Part shown: piece by piece, positions 6,388-13,252 of the stretch
Layout: each line of letters begins with the position of its first letter
Numbering within the stretch: position 1 is the stretch's first letter
NCBI GenBank assembly: GCA_946401765.1
Contig: CAMIVJ010000035.1
Coordinates: forward strand, 1-13,252
Length of the DNA: 13,252 nt
Reading direction: 5' to 3'
DNA from: an uncultured bacterium
GTDB lineage: Bacteria > Verrucomicrobiota > Kiritimatiellia > RFP12 > UBA1067
Position numbers and translations under genes: made by a program
The notes under the pieces: generated by a model
The model's input: the letters and a program-made list of their open reading frames with translations, nothing else
Told to the model about the DNA's origin: nothing
The model's database searches: none

Positions 6388-8205
6388 GTGAAGTTCACTG
6401 GCTGGAGAGAAAAGGTGCGCTTCTGCGTGCCGCCTTTCTGCATGTGCGTTGGAGCAGCCGCGATCGCCGTGCGACTGGTGTTTCTGCATCTGGATCTTGT
6501 GGACAAGAAGCCAACCACGCCAAAGTACGATTTCACGCGCAAGGTGCAGGGCCACCGCGGCACCATATTCTCGTCTGAGGGAACGGCGCTCGCGAAGACC
6601 ACGAACCTCTGGGAGTACCGCGTCGATCCTGTAGTGGCGGCGAGAGATCCGATTCATCCCGACAAGCCGGCCGACTCCGCCAAGAGGATGGAGAACATAA
6701 AGACGGTCGCCGAGCTGCTAGGCCTTCCGCTCGCGAAGGTGATGGACGCCTATGCCGTGCAGAACTCGCGTTTCGTTGCACTTGCCGTCTCCGACGACAC
6801 CGCCGCGCATTCAGAGCTTGCCAATCCCAAGCGCGGCTTCAGGGAGCTGTCCATCACCGAGAAGCAGGCGCGCCTCTATCCCCAGGGCCGCCGCCTATCG
6901 CACGTCATCGGCTTCGTGAGCAAGGATCCCACCAACTCAGTTGGCGGAGCCGGCGTGGAGCTAAAGTACGAGAACTATCTCAAGGGAACGCCCGGCATGG
7001 TGCATGGCGCGAAGGACGCCGCAGGCAGGGAGGATCGCAGCCGTCGCGACCTAGACATCGACGCGAAGCCCGGCTGCGACGTGTATCTCACCATCAACAA
7101 CATCGTCCAGTACGAGACCGAAAAGGCCCTGAAGGAGGGCCTGGCCGAACACCGAGCTGAACGGGCCTGGGCCATTGTCCTGTCCGTGAAGACAGGCGCC
7201 GTTCTTGCAATGGCGAATCTTCCCGACTACGAGCCGGAACGCTTCAACAAGTACTCGGCCGACCTGAAGATAAACCGCGCCATATCCGAGATATACGAGC
7301 CAGGCAGCGTGATGAAGACGATAACCGCGTGCGCGGTGATCAACGAGGGGCGCGTGAACCCCGAGACGATGATAAACACCGCGAAAAACGACCCCAACTA
7401 CTATCGCCTGCCTGGCGACGCAGGGCACAAGTGGGAAGAGCGCATGAGCGTGCGCGAGGCGCTTGTGCATTCGTCCAACATCGTCTTCGGAAAGCTCGGA
7501 TACGATCTGGGGCCCAAGAAGCTGTACGAATACATGACGAGGTTCGGTCTCGGCCGCAAGACAGGCATCCAGCTGCCGGGCGAGGAGATAGGCCTCATAC
7601 CCCAGCCGGGCAGCTGGGACAAGGTGAAGTGGTCACGCGCGCCGATCGGCCAGGGCGTGGCGGTGACGGCCATACAGCTGGCGTCGGCCTACGCTGCGAT
7701 CGGCAACGACGGCGTGCTGCTCAGGCCGTACATCGTCGAGAAGGTCGTGCAGGCGGACGGCACCGAGGTGTACTCCCACAAGAGGGAGGTGGTGGGAACT
7801 CCGGTGTCGCCCGAGACGGCGCGCATGGTGCGCGCGATGATGACCGGCGTCGCCAAGAAGGGCGGCACCGCGAAGCGTGCGGCCGTGCCGGGATACTCGG
7901 TGGCCGGCAAGACCGGCACAGCGCAGATGAAGGAGGGGCGCGGCTATTCCTCGACGAACTACAACGCCACGTTCATCGGCATAGTGCCCGCAACGCGTCC
8001 CGAGATCGTGGTGCTCGTTACGTTCCAGAAGCCATGCTACTGCCGCAGCAAGTCGGCCTCCGAGACCCTGGGCGTGCCCGTGTTCAACCACCAGGGCGGA
8101 ATATGCGCCGCGCCGACCTTCAGGAAGATCGCCGAGATCGTGCTGCGCTATCTCGAGATCGAGCCGGACATCCCCGACGAGATACCCGAGGAGGACGACA
8201 CATGA
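6388..8205 (+). CDS. ftsI: FtsI / penicillin-binding protein 3, septal transpeptidase
   Basis: Class B penicillin-binding protein that cross-links septal peptidoglycan, working with FtsW. It has a short cytosolic N-terminus and a membrane anchor at about 12-34. The pedestal domain begins near GHRGTIFSSEGTALAKT (55-71). The transpeptidase domain carries all three family motifs: Ser307-Val-Met-Lys310 with the acyl-ester Ser, Ser362-Ser-Asn364, and Lys508-Thr-Gly510. There is no PASTA domain. The GTG start at 6388 is supported by AAGGGGG five bases upstream. The protein is unusually rich in cysteine for an exported domain (Cys230, Cys316, Cys550, Cys552, Cys573), with three more in or near the anchor. 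It ends in a strongly acidic tail (EEDDT). Its stop overlaps the murE start (ATGA). Confidence 0.95.
   Translation: MKFTGWREKVRFCVPPFCMCVGAAAIAVRLVFLHLDLVDKKPTTPKYDFTRKVQGHRGTIFSSEGTALAKTTNLWEYRVDPVVAARDPIHPDKPADSAKRMENIKTVAELLGLPLAKVMDAYAVQNSRFVALAVSDDTAAHSELANPKRGFRELSITEKQARLYPQGRRLSHVIGFVSKDPTNSVGGAGVELKYENYLKGTPGMVHGAKDAAGREDRSRRDLDIDAKPGCDVYLTINNIVQYETEKALKEGLAEHRAERAWAIVLSVKTGAVLAMANLPDYEPERFNKYSADLKINRAISEIYEPGSVMKTITACAVINEGRVNPETMINTAKNDPNYYRLPGDAGHKWEERMSVREALVHSSNIVFGKLGYDLGPKKLYEYMTRFGLGRKTGIQLPGEEIGLIPQPGSWDKVKWSRAPIGQGVAVTAIQLASAYAAIGNDGVLLRPYIVEKVVQADGTEVYSHKREVVGTPVSPETARMVRAMMTGVAKKGGTAKRAAVPGYSVAGKTGTAQMKEGRGYSSTNYNATFIGIVPATRPEIVVLVTFQKPCYCRSKSASETLGVPVFNHQGGICAAPTFRKIAEIVLRYLEIEPDIPDEIPEEDDT
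8188..8205 (+). promoter_or_regulatory. Ribosome-binding site and ATGA overlap coupling ftsI and murE
   Basis: A strong Shine-Dalgarno GAGGAGG (8188-8194) lies seven bases before ATG 8202, inside the last codons of ftsI. The ATG shares bases with the ftsI stop TGA (8203-8205). This fixes the unusual start of the truncated MurE and points to translational coupling. Confidence 0.85.
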
Positions 8206-9320
8206 GGGTATTTGGAATCACGGGCACCAACGGGAAGACCACTACGGCGTGGATTCTGCGCGAGTTCCTCGGCGGAGGCGGACTCGTCACCACGGTGGAG
8301 GTGGACACAGGCTCAAGGCGCTTCTCCTCTGGCTACACCACTCCTCCTCTCAAGGCGCTCAAGGAGATATTCGCCGAGATGGAGGCGAACGGCCTCGCCG
8401 ACTGCGTGATGGAGGTGTCGAGCCACGCCATACACCAGCGCCGCACCGGCGACACCGTGTTCGCAGGCTGCGCGTTCACGAACCTCACCGAGGACCATCT
8501 CGACTACCACAAGACGATGGAGGCGTACTTCCAGGCGAAGGCAGATCTCTTCCGCCGTCTCGCCGAGACCAATCCCGGCGCGCCAGCCGCTGTGTGCGTG
8601 GACGGCGAGTACGGGCGGCGCCTCGCGGGCATGTGCCGTTCCTTGCCGCTGAAGACGATCGCGTGCGGGCTCACAGTGCCCGGCGGAATCGAGGGAGCCC
8701 AAGACGCGGAGGGCGACCTTCGCGAATTCGTGAAGGCGAAGTGCCCGCTCGTTGGCGCGTACAATGTGCAGAACGTGCTGCTCGCCGCGGCGCTTGCAGA
8801 GGGAGCGGGCGTTACGCGCGCAGAGGTGCGCGCCGCGGTGCCGCGCCTCACGCCGCGCTGGGGGCGCCTCGAGCGCGTCGTCACGCGAAGCGCGGCCGAG
8901 GTGTTCGTGGACTTCGCTCACACCGACGACGCGCTCGCGAACGTGCTTTCAACCGTGAGGGAGTTCGCGAGGGGACGCGTGTGGGCCGTGTTCGGGGCGG
9001 GCGGCGACCGCGACACGCGGAAGCGTCCGCTCATGGGCGCCGCCGCAGCGCGCTTTGCGGACCGTCTTGTGGTGACGAGCGACAATCCCCGCAGCGAGGA
9101 TCCGCTCGCCATCATCGACCAGATCGTGGCAGGCATTCCCCCCGGCTCCGACGTCGCCGTTGTGCCCGATCGCGCGAAGGCGATCCACTACGCTCTCGCC
9201 AACGCCTCGGCGGGCGACGTGGTGGTGGTGTGCGGCAAGGGGCACGAGACAACGCAGACCATAGGCTCGCAGGTGCTTCCGTTCGACGACCGCGAAGTCT
9301 GCCGCGGATGGACTCCGTGA
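8202..9320 (+). CDS. murE: MurE-like UDP-MurNAc-tripeptide ligase lacking the N-terminal domain
   Basis: MurE adds the third amino acid to UDP-MurNAc-L-Ala-D-Glu using ATP, in the cytosol. The ATPase and C-terminal domains look complete. They show the P-loop GTNGKTTT (8-15), the TTP substrate motif (46-48), EVSSHA (71-76), NLTEDHLDYH (94-103), the carbamylated-Lys position Lys113 in QAKADLF, GAYNVQN (185-191), GRLERV (221-226), DFAHTDDAL (237-245), GAGGDRD (265-271) and GKGHET (345-350). DNPR at 294-297 is the signature of meso-diaminopimelate-adding enzymes. At 372 residues it is about 120 shorter than usual. The P-loop begins at residue 8, so the approximately 100-residue N-terminal domain that normally holds the UDP part of the substrate is absent. 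The start is well fixed by GAGGAGG and the ATGA overlap, and the upstream DNA encodes conserved FtsI sequence in another frame. It is the last dcw gene here. Confidence 0.9.
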   Translation: MRVFGITGTNGKTTTAWILREFLGGGGLVTTVEVDTGSRRFSSGYTTPPLKALKEIFAEMEANGLADCVMEVSSHAIHQRRTGDTVFAGCAFTNLTEDHLDYHKTMEAYFQAKADLFRRLAETNPGAPAAVCVDGEYGRRLAGMCRSLPLKTIACGLTVPGGIEGAQDAEGDLREFVKAKCPLVGAYNVQNVLLAAALAEGAGVTRAEVRAAVPRLTPRWGRLERVVTRSAAEVFVDFAHTDDALANVLSTVREFARGRVWAVFGAGGDRDTRKRPLMGAAAARFADRLVVTSDNPRSEDPLAIIDQIVAGIPPGSDVAVVPDRAKAIHYALANASAGDVVVVCGKGHETTQTIGSQVLPFDDREVCRGWTP

Positions 9321-9348
9321 TCCGCGCGTGCTTGCTGCCTTCATGCGG

Positions 9349-9360
9349 CGCTTGCAAGCG
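9349..9360. promoter_or_regulatory. 12-bp perfect palindrome over the -35 box: candidate operator
   Basis: CGCTTGCAAGCG is identical to its own reverse complement and is centred on the -35 element TTGCAA (9352-9357). A dimeric regulator, for example of the LacI type common near sugar-hydrolase genes, would block RNA polymerase here. The palindrome is seen; a regulator is inferred. No regulator gene lies in the window. Confidence 0.45.
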
Positions 9361-9380
9361 ACTGTGGAATGTAGTATAAT
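9352..9380 (+). promoter_or_regulatory. Sigma-70-type promoter of the GH36-like gene
   Basis: TTGCAA (9352-9357) and a perfect TATAAT (9375-9380) are separated by 17 bases. The predicted transcription start is about seven bases past the -10 box, at 9387-9388, which is the ATG itself. The mRNA would be leaderless or nearly so, consistent with the lack of any Shine-Dalgarno sequence. Confidence 0.75.
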
Positions 9381-9387
9381 CGGCGCC

Positions 9388-12300
9388 ATGAAGAAATGCA
9401 TGCTACTGGCGGCGTCGGCCATCGTTTCGGCGCAACTCTTCGCGGCGGCTACTGCCGCAAAAGACGGAAATGGAATTGTCACGCTCTCGAACGGCCGCGC
9501 GCAGGTTTCGTTCGACGTGGCGAAGGGAACGTTCACGATAAAGGACGCCGAGGGTGGCGTGCGCCTTGCGAACGCCGGAGTTGGCGCGACGTGCGTGAAG
9601 CGCGGCGCGGTATTCTCGGCGAAGACCGACGAGGTGAACGACGCGTTCGGCCATGGCGTGAGAATCACGTTCACGGTGGACGACGATTCCGCCGGCGCGC
9701 GTTGGGGATTCCGCTATGCCGGTTACCAGCATCCCCACAGCCAGGGCGCTTGGAAGAGGGTGTACACTTACACTCTGCACGACGACTCGCCCGCGCTCAT
9801 TGCGTCCTTCGGCGTTGACACGCCAGTGTGGTACCGCCGCCGCCTTATGGATGCCACCGTGATGCGCGGCGGCGAATGGCTCGGGAGAAAGGGCACCCAG
9901 ATCGTTTCCGACGTCGTGACGATCAACAGCGCGGCGGGCGCGGAGCCGGTGCACCTCGTTCCCGGCTTGACGCGCTGCAGCGCCAACGGCGTAGTCGTCA
10001 CTGGTCTTGTGGGCGGCAGACGCCGCACGCTCGTCGCGGGCGGCCTCCAGTACGACGCCTACGGCAAGTTCGCCGAGATGGTGGACGGCGCGCTCACTCT
10101 CTACGCCGCCGACGAGGTTGGCGTGCTGGTGGAGCCGGGTCAGAACGTGCGCTTCGAGCGCGACACGTTTTACATAGACGCCGTGACCGACGATCCCTTC
10201 GTCTCCGCCGAGGCGTACGGGCGCGCCATGCGCAAGGCAAACGGCGCCGATCCCAACGTCTACGACTTTCCGCTTCTCTGCGGTTGGGCCGTGGGCGCCC
10301 TGAGCAAGCTCGGCAACATCAACAACGCCCCTGCGCTCGTGAAGGAGCTCGACATGGCGTGCGAGAAGGGCTTCACGAAATACTCGAAGGTCGGCGTGCG
10401 CCTCGAGCCCGACTACTACTGCTACGGCGACAACGGCAACACCGAGCAGGGCTGGTACGACGACGCACACTGGGCCAAGTACGGGCATCTCCGCCAGCCA
10501 TACGAGACTTTCGCAAAGTGGTGCGCCGCCATCCACGAGCGCCATGGCATTCCATACACGTACTTCCAGGTGGGAATGCCCAGCGACGACTTCGCGATTG
10601 CGCATAGGGACTGGATGATCTTCAACTCGACAAATCTCATCGAGCGCAAGCACATGCACCATCGTCCATACGTGACATACGACATGTCCGACAAGGGCAT
10701 GGCCGACCACATGCTCGCGATGTGGAAGCGCCTGCGCAAAGACGGCATGGAGGGCATCAAGTTCGACTACCCCGAGACGGGCTATAATCCGCAGGGCGGA
10801 TTCGACGATATCCACGCTAGCGCGACGCAGGTCTATCGCCGCTACTTCGCGATAGCGCGCGAGGGACTCGGCAAGGCCGCCTATCTCGACGAGCGCAACC
10901 TCGGCGAGTGCGGCCGCCCCTGCCTCGACGCGACTGCCGGCATCGTCGACACGCAGCGCACGTGGAGCGACTCGAACAAATTCGATCCGCGCATGATCAC
11001 GACGGATGGCCTTCGCTGGTTCAAGATGCGCACCGTATTCAACTACTATCCAGATTCGAAGGCCATACACGGACTGCTCGAAGGCGTGCGCCGCTCGATG
11101 CTCACCACGGTGTATCTCACAAGCGGACGCATCGAGCTCGCCACGAGTTTCCGCCTCTTCACGCCCGAAATGACGCACGATCTCTCGCGCCTCTATCCCG
11201 AGTACCGCGAACCGTTCGCGGCGCGTCCCATCGACGCATTCAAGAAGGGGATGGTCAATCCGTCTGTGTATGACCTCGAGCTCGCCCCGACTTGGCATCA
11301 GGTGATGCTGTTCAATCCTGAGAAGAAGCGCGCCACGGTGAAGGCGGCGCTGTGCGGCGACCGTGCGACGGACGGCGCGCTCGGACTCGATCCGGCGGCG
11401 AAGTGGCGCGTCCACTCGTTCTGGGATGACGTCTACCTTGGCATCCTCGGCGCGAAGGACGCGATCGAGATCGAGATGAACGGCCTCGAGTGCGAGATGT
11501 TCCGTGTGACTAAGGCCGAGGATCATCCGCAGGTCGTATCCACCACGCGCCATGTGCTGCAGGGGTGGATGGACGTGGCGGACGAGAAGTGGAACGCCGC
11601 CGAGCGCACGCTTTCCGGCACTGCTAGGCACATCGCGGGCGGCACGACTGAGAGCGTGGTAGTGGCGGCTGACACTGCGGACGGCAAGGTGTTTCCGCTA
11701 GTCAAGGCGGAGGTGTCGCCCGAAGACGTCGCTGCCGGCGTGAAGGTCTCGGCGATTGAGACGAACGGCACTGTGCGCGTTGCGCTCATGGTGCCGCAGG
11801 CGCGCGACGTCAAGTGGCGCGTCGTGTTTGGCGAATTGGTAGGTCCCGCTCGCCGAGCGGGCCGCAAGGTGGGGCGAGCCGTCCTCGGCGAGCCGCCGCG
11901 CCTCTCGCGTCCGATTCCCCGCGAATACCTGCCGCACGATCCAGGCCCTGTGCCGCCCGCGCCGAAGGTGCGCATCGAGACGCTGAAGCCCACGAAGCAG
12001 AAGTCAGGATGGGGCGGCGGCATTCGCCTTGGGCAGGGGTATGACGGCGCGATCCAGATCCAGAACCGCGCGTACAGGGGCGGCATGGCGATACACGGGC
12101 CGGGATGGGCGGTGTTCGCGCGCAAGCCCGAGTGGAAGCGCGTTGTGGCGATAGTGGGCATCGACGAGAGCCAGCGAGTTCAGGACCAGTCGAGCGTCGT
12201 CTTCAAGATCGTGGGCGTGGCGAAGAACGGGAAGAAGGAGACTGAACTTGCAACGTCGCCGCACATGATGTTCGGAGGAACGGAGCGGTGGCATTTCAAC

Positions 12301-12405
12301 GTGGCGCTGCCTGACGACGTGGCGGCGGTGAAGTTCGTTGTGACGGACGGTGGCGATGGCGACAAGTCGGACCACGGCGACTGGGCCGAGTGCGGATTTC
12401 TGTGA
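9388..12405 (+). CDS. Exported GH36-like (clan GH-D) glycosidase with C-terminal NPCBM domain
   Basis: 1005 residues, predicted exported (signal peptide about 1-24, MKKCM then a hydrophobic core ending ATAA). An N-terminal beta-rich region (about 28-270) is followed by a barrel-type region (about 290-600) and a beta-rich segment. In the barrel, GIKFDYPE places a candidate nucleophile at Asp460. RTWSDSN places a candidate acid/base at Asp528, resembling the KxD and WxSD motifs of GH36/GH27 alpha-galactosidases. A Pro- and Arg-rich linker (about 815-870) leads to an NPCBM carbohydrate-binding domain (about 875-1005), recognised by the GMAIHG, VGIDES and VTDGGDGDKSDHGDW segments. Likely role: removal of alpha-linked galactose or a related sugar from polysaccharide outside the cytoplasm. 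ATG 9388 is chosen over the longer open frame because it begins the signal peptide and follows the promoter directly. The exact GH family and substrate are not certain. Confidence 0.75.
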   Translation: MKKCMLLAASAIVSAQLFAAATAAKDGNGIVTLSNGRAQVSFDVAKGTFTIKDAEGGVRLANAGVGATCVKRGAVFSAKTDEVNDAFGHGVRITFTVDDDSAGARWGFRYAGYQHPHSQGAWKRVYTYTLHDDSPALIASFGVDTPVWYRRRLMDATVMRGGEWLGRKGTQIVSDVVTINSAAGAEPVHLVPGLTRCSANGVVVTGLVGGRRRTLVAGGLQYDAYGKFAEMVDGALTLYAADEVGVLVEPGQNVRFERDTFYIDAVTDDPFVSAEAYGRAMRKANGADPNVYDFPLLCGWAVGALSKLGNINNAPALVKELDMACEKGFTKYSKVGVRLEPDYYCYGDNGNTEQGWYDDAHWAKYGHLRQPYETFAKWCAAIHERHGIPYTYFQVGMPSDDFAIAHRDWMIFNSTNLIERKHMHHRPYVTYDMSDKGMADHMLAMWKRLRKDGMEGIKFDYPETGYNPQGGFDDIHASATQVYRRYFAIAREGLGKAAYLDERNLGECGRPCLDATAGIVDTQRTWSDSNKFDPRMITTDGLRWFKMRTVFNYYPDSKAIHGLLEGVRRSMLTTVYLTSGRIELATSFRLFTPEMTHDLSRLYPEYREPFAARPIDAFKKGMVNPSVYDLELAPTWHQVMLFNPEKKRATVKAALCGDRATDGALGLDPAAKWRVHSFWDDVYLGILGAKDAIEIEMNGLECEMFRVTKAEDHPQVVSTTRHVLQGWMDVADEKWNAAERTLSGTARHIAGGTTESVVVAADTADGKVFPLVKAEVSPEDVAAGVKVSAIETNGTVRVALMVPQARDVKWRVVFGELVGPARRAGRKVGRAVLGEPPRLSRPIPREYLPHDPGPVPPAPKVRIETLKPTKQKSGWGGGIRLGQGYDGAIQIQNRAYRGGMAIHGPGWAVFARKPEWKRVVAIVGIDESQRVQDQSSVVFKIVGVAKNGKKETELATSPHMMFGGTERWHFNVALPDDVAAVKFVVTDGGDGDKSDHGDWAECGFL
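11845..11895 (+). repeat. Palindromic element in frame within the GH36-like gene
   Basis: A dense cluster of symmetries lies within 51 bases. There is a hairpin CCCGCTCG (11845-11852) with CGAGCGGG (11854-11861), a 10-bp inverted repeat GCTCGCCGAG (11848-11857) with CTCGGCGAGC (11884-11893), and a direct repeat GGCGAGCCG (11873-11881 and 11887-11895). It encodes the odd basic linker stretch around residues 820-836, between the catalytic part and NPCBM. It looks like a small mobile or REP-type palindromic unit that landed in frame. Only one copy lies in this window. Confidence 0.55.
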
Positions 12406-12444
12406 TGTGGATTCTTCTTTGACGCCGACTTCGAGAGAGCAGGC

Positions 12445-13252
12445 ATGATGACAAATCTGACTTTGGTGGTGTCACTCGTCCTTGGCGCGCAGCAGCTGCA
12501 GTGCGGCGGATCAGACATCGGCAGGACTGTGCGCGACAGCCTCTTCAACGAGGTGGTGCGCCAGGACCGCGCGGCGGACGCCGCATGGATCGCGTGCGAC
12601 ACCAGGGATAAGCTCGCAGCGCGGCAGCGCGAAGTGCGCGAGAGGACGATCGCGGCGATGGGCGGTTTCCCAGAGAAGACACCGCTCAACGCGCGCATCA
12701 CGGGACGGGTAAAGAAGCCAGGATATGTGATCGAGAAGGTGGTCTTCGAGAGCCGCCCGAACTTCTACGTGACGGCGCATCTGTTCCTGCCGGACGATCC
12801 GAAGTACAAGCCGCCGTATGCCGGCGTAGTGTCGCCGTGCGGACACTCCGCCGCAGGAAAGAACGCGCCGTGGTACCAGCGCGTGGGCGTGACAGGCGCG
12901 ATGCACGGGCTCGCCACGCTCGTGGTCGATCCTATAGACCAGGGGGAGAGGCGTCAGCATCCGAAGTGTCCGATCTCCTGCGGTGGGCACAACAGCATCG
13001 GGTGGCGGGCGAACCTTCTTGGATGGAACACGGCGCAGTTCCGCGTGTGGGACGGAATACGCGCCTACGACTATCTCGCCTCGCGTCCCGAAGTGGACGC
13101 CTCAAAGATTGGCGTCACGGGCCTTTCAGGCGGCGGCACGCTGTCGTCATACCTCAATGCGCTCGACGTGCGGTACGCATCCGGCGCGCCCGCCGGGTTC
13201 CTCTCCACGATCCGCGACGTGTACGCGAAGATCGGCGGGCAGGACGCGGAGC
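12445..13252 (+). CDS. Alpha/beta-hydrolase, acetyl-xylan-esterase-like, 3'-truncated by window edge
   Basis: The frame is open from ATG 12445 to the window end, giving 269 residues. The N-terminus has a hydrophobic stretch (about 5-15) without basic residues, a weak export signal. A helical segment (25-75) ends in MGGFPEKTPL. The alpha/beta-hydrolase core then begins at VVFESRPNFYVTAHLFLP (99-116). VVSPCGHSAAGK (128-139) probably forms the oxyanion-hole region, and the nucleophile elbow GLSGG has Ser228. The catalytic Asp and His would lie beyond the window. The layout resembles the AXE1/Abhydrolase_7-like esterases often found beside glycoside hydrolases, so removal of acetyl or similar groups from polysaccharide is plausible. 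The exact family is unsure. AGAGAG/CAGG just before the ATG may serve as ribosome-binding site; ATG 12448 is an equally possible start. It begins 39 bases after the GH36-like gene, and probably shares its transcript. Confidence 0.75.
   Translation, partial: MMTNLTLVVSLVLGAQQLQCGGSDIGRTVRDSLFNEVVRQDRAADAAWIACDTRDKLAARQREVRERTIAAMGGFPEKTPLNARITGRVKKPGYVIEKVVFESRPNFYVTAHLFLPDDPKYKPPYAGVVSPCGHSAAGKNAPWYQRVGVTGAMHGLATLVVDPIDQGERRQHPKCPISCGGHNSIGWRANLLGWNTAQFRVWDGIRAYDYLASRPEVDASKIGVTGLSGGGTLSSYLNALDVRYASGAPAGFLSTIRDVYAKIGGQDAE

Noticed and set aside
7329..8201. In-frame upstream extension of murE that could supply the missing N-terminal domain
   Set aside because: The translation is Arg/Gly-rich and unlike a Mur N-terminal domain, and the same bases encode the conserved FtsI transpeptidase domain in another frame.
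8249..9379. Plus-strand 376-codon frame overlapping murE
   Set aside because: Arg-rich frame-shifted shadow of murE with no domain.
9403..11631. Long open frame on the minus strand (742 codons) opposite the GH36-like gene
   Set aside because: It mirrors a gene with a signal peptide, catalytic motifs and a promoter. The translation is Arg/His/Val-rich with no recognisable domain, as expected for antisense frames in GC-rich DNA.

Overview
The window is 13.25 kb of GC-rich bacterial DNA with every supported gene on the + strand. It holds nine protein-coding genes: two cut by the window edges, seven complete. No rRNA, tRNA, CRISPR array or transposase was seen. The gene mix suggests a gut- or sediment-type member of the PVC bacteria, perhaps Kiritimatiellota, Lentisphaerota or Verrucomicrobiota: exported glycoside hydrolases, an NPCBM carbohydrate-binding module, an exported BPL_N amidotransferase-like protein, and a short dcw cell-wall cluster. 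That assignment is an inference from gene content, not a phylogenetic result.

Left part (1-4184): the nearly complete 3' portion of a GH51 alpha-L-arabinofuranosidase, then a 758-residue exported protein built as an internal duplication. Each half is a class I glutamine-amidotransferase-like domain of the BPL_N type, with its own Cys and His-Pro-Glu motif.

Intergenic region (4185-4483): a 7 x 7-bp tandem repeat, a GC-alternating tract, a hairpin with a T-rich tail that looks like an intrinsic terminator, and a good sigma-70-type promoter. Three 10-bp-phased GTG boxes overlap this promoter and fit a MraZ autoregulatory operator.

Centre (4484-9320): a tight dcw operon, mraZ-rsmH-ftsL-ftsI-murE, for division control, 16S rRNA methylation, the divisome, septal transpeptidation and meso-DAP addition to the peptidoglycan precursor. 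The last two genes overlap by ATGA. The MurE-like ligase starts almost at its ATP-binding loop and lacks the usual N-terminal UDP-binding domain. The cluster stops at murE; the usual murF, mraY, ftsW and murG do not follow.

Right part (9349-13252): a strong promoter whose -35 box sits in a perfect 12-bp palindrome and whose predicted start point falls on or next to the ATG. It drives a 1005-residue exported GH36-like (clan GH-D) enzyme with a C-terminal NPCBM domain. A small palindromic element appears to have been inserted in frame in its interdomain linker. A 3'-truncated alpha/beta-hydrolase of the acetyl-xylan-esterase-like group follows. The flanking genes together suggest breakdown of an arabinose- and galactose-containing, possibly acetylated, plant polysaccharide; this is inferred from family membership.
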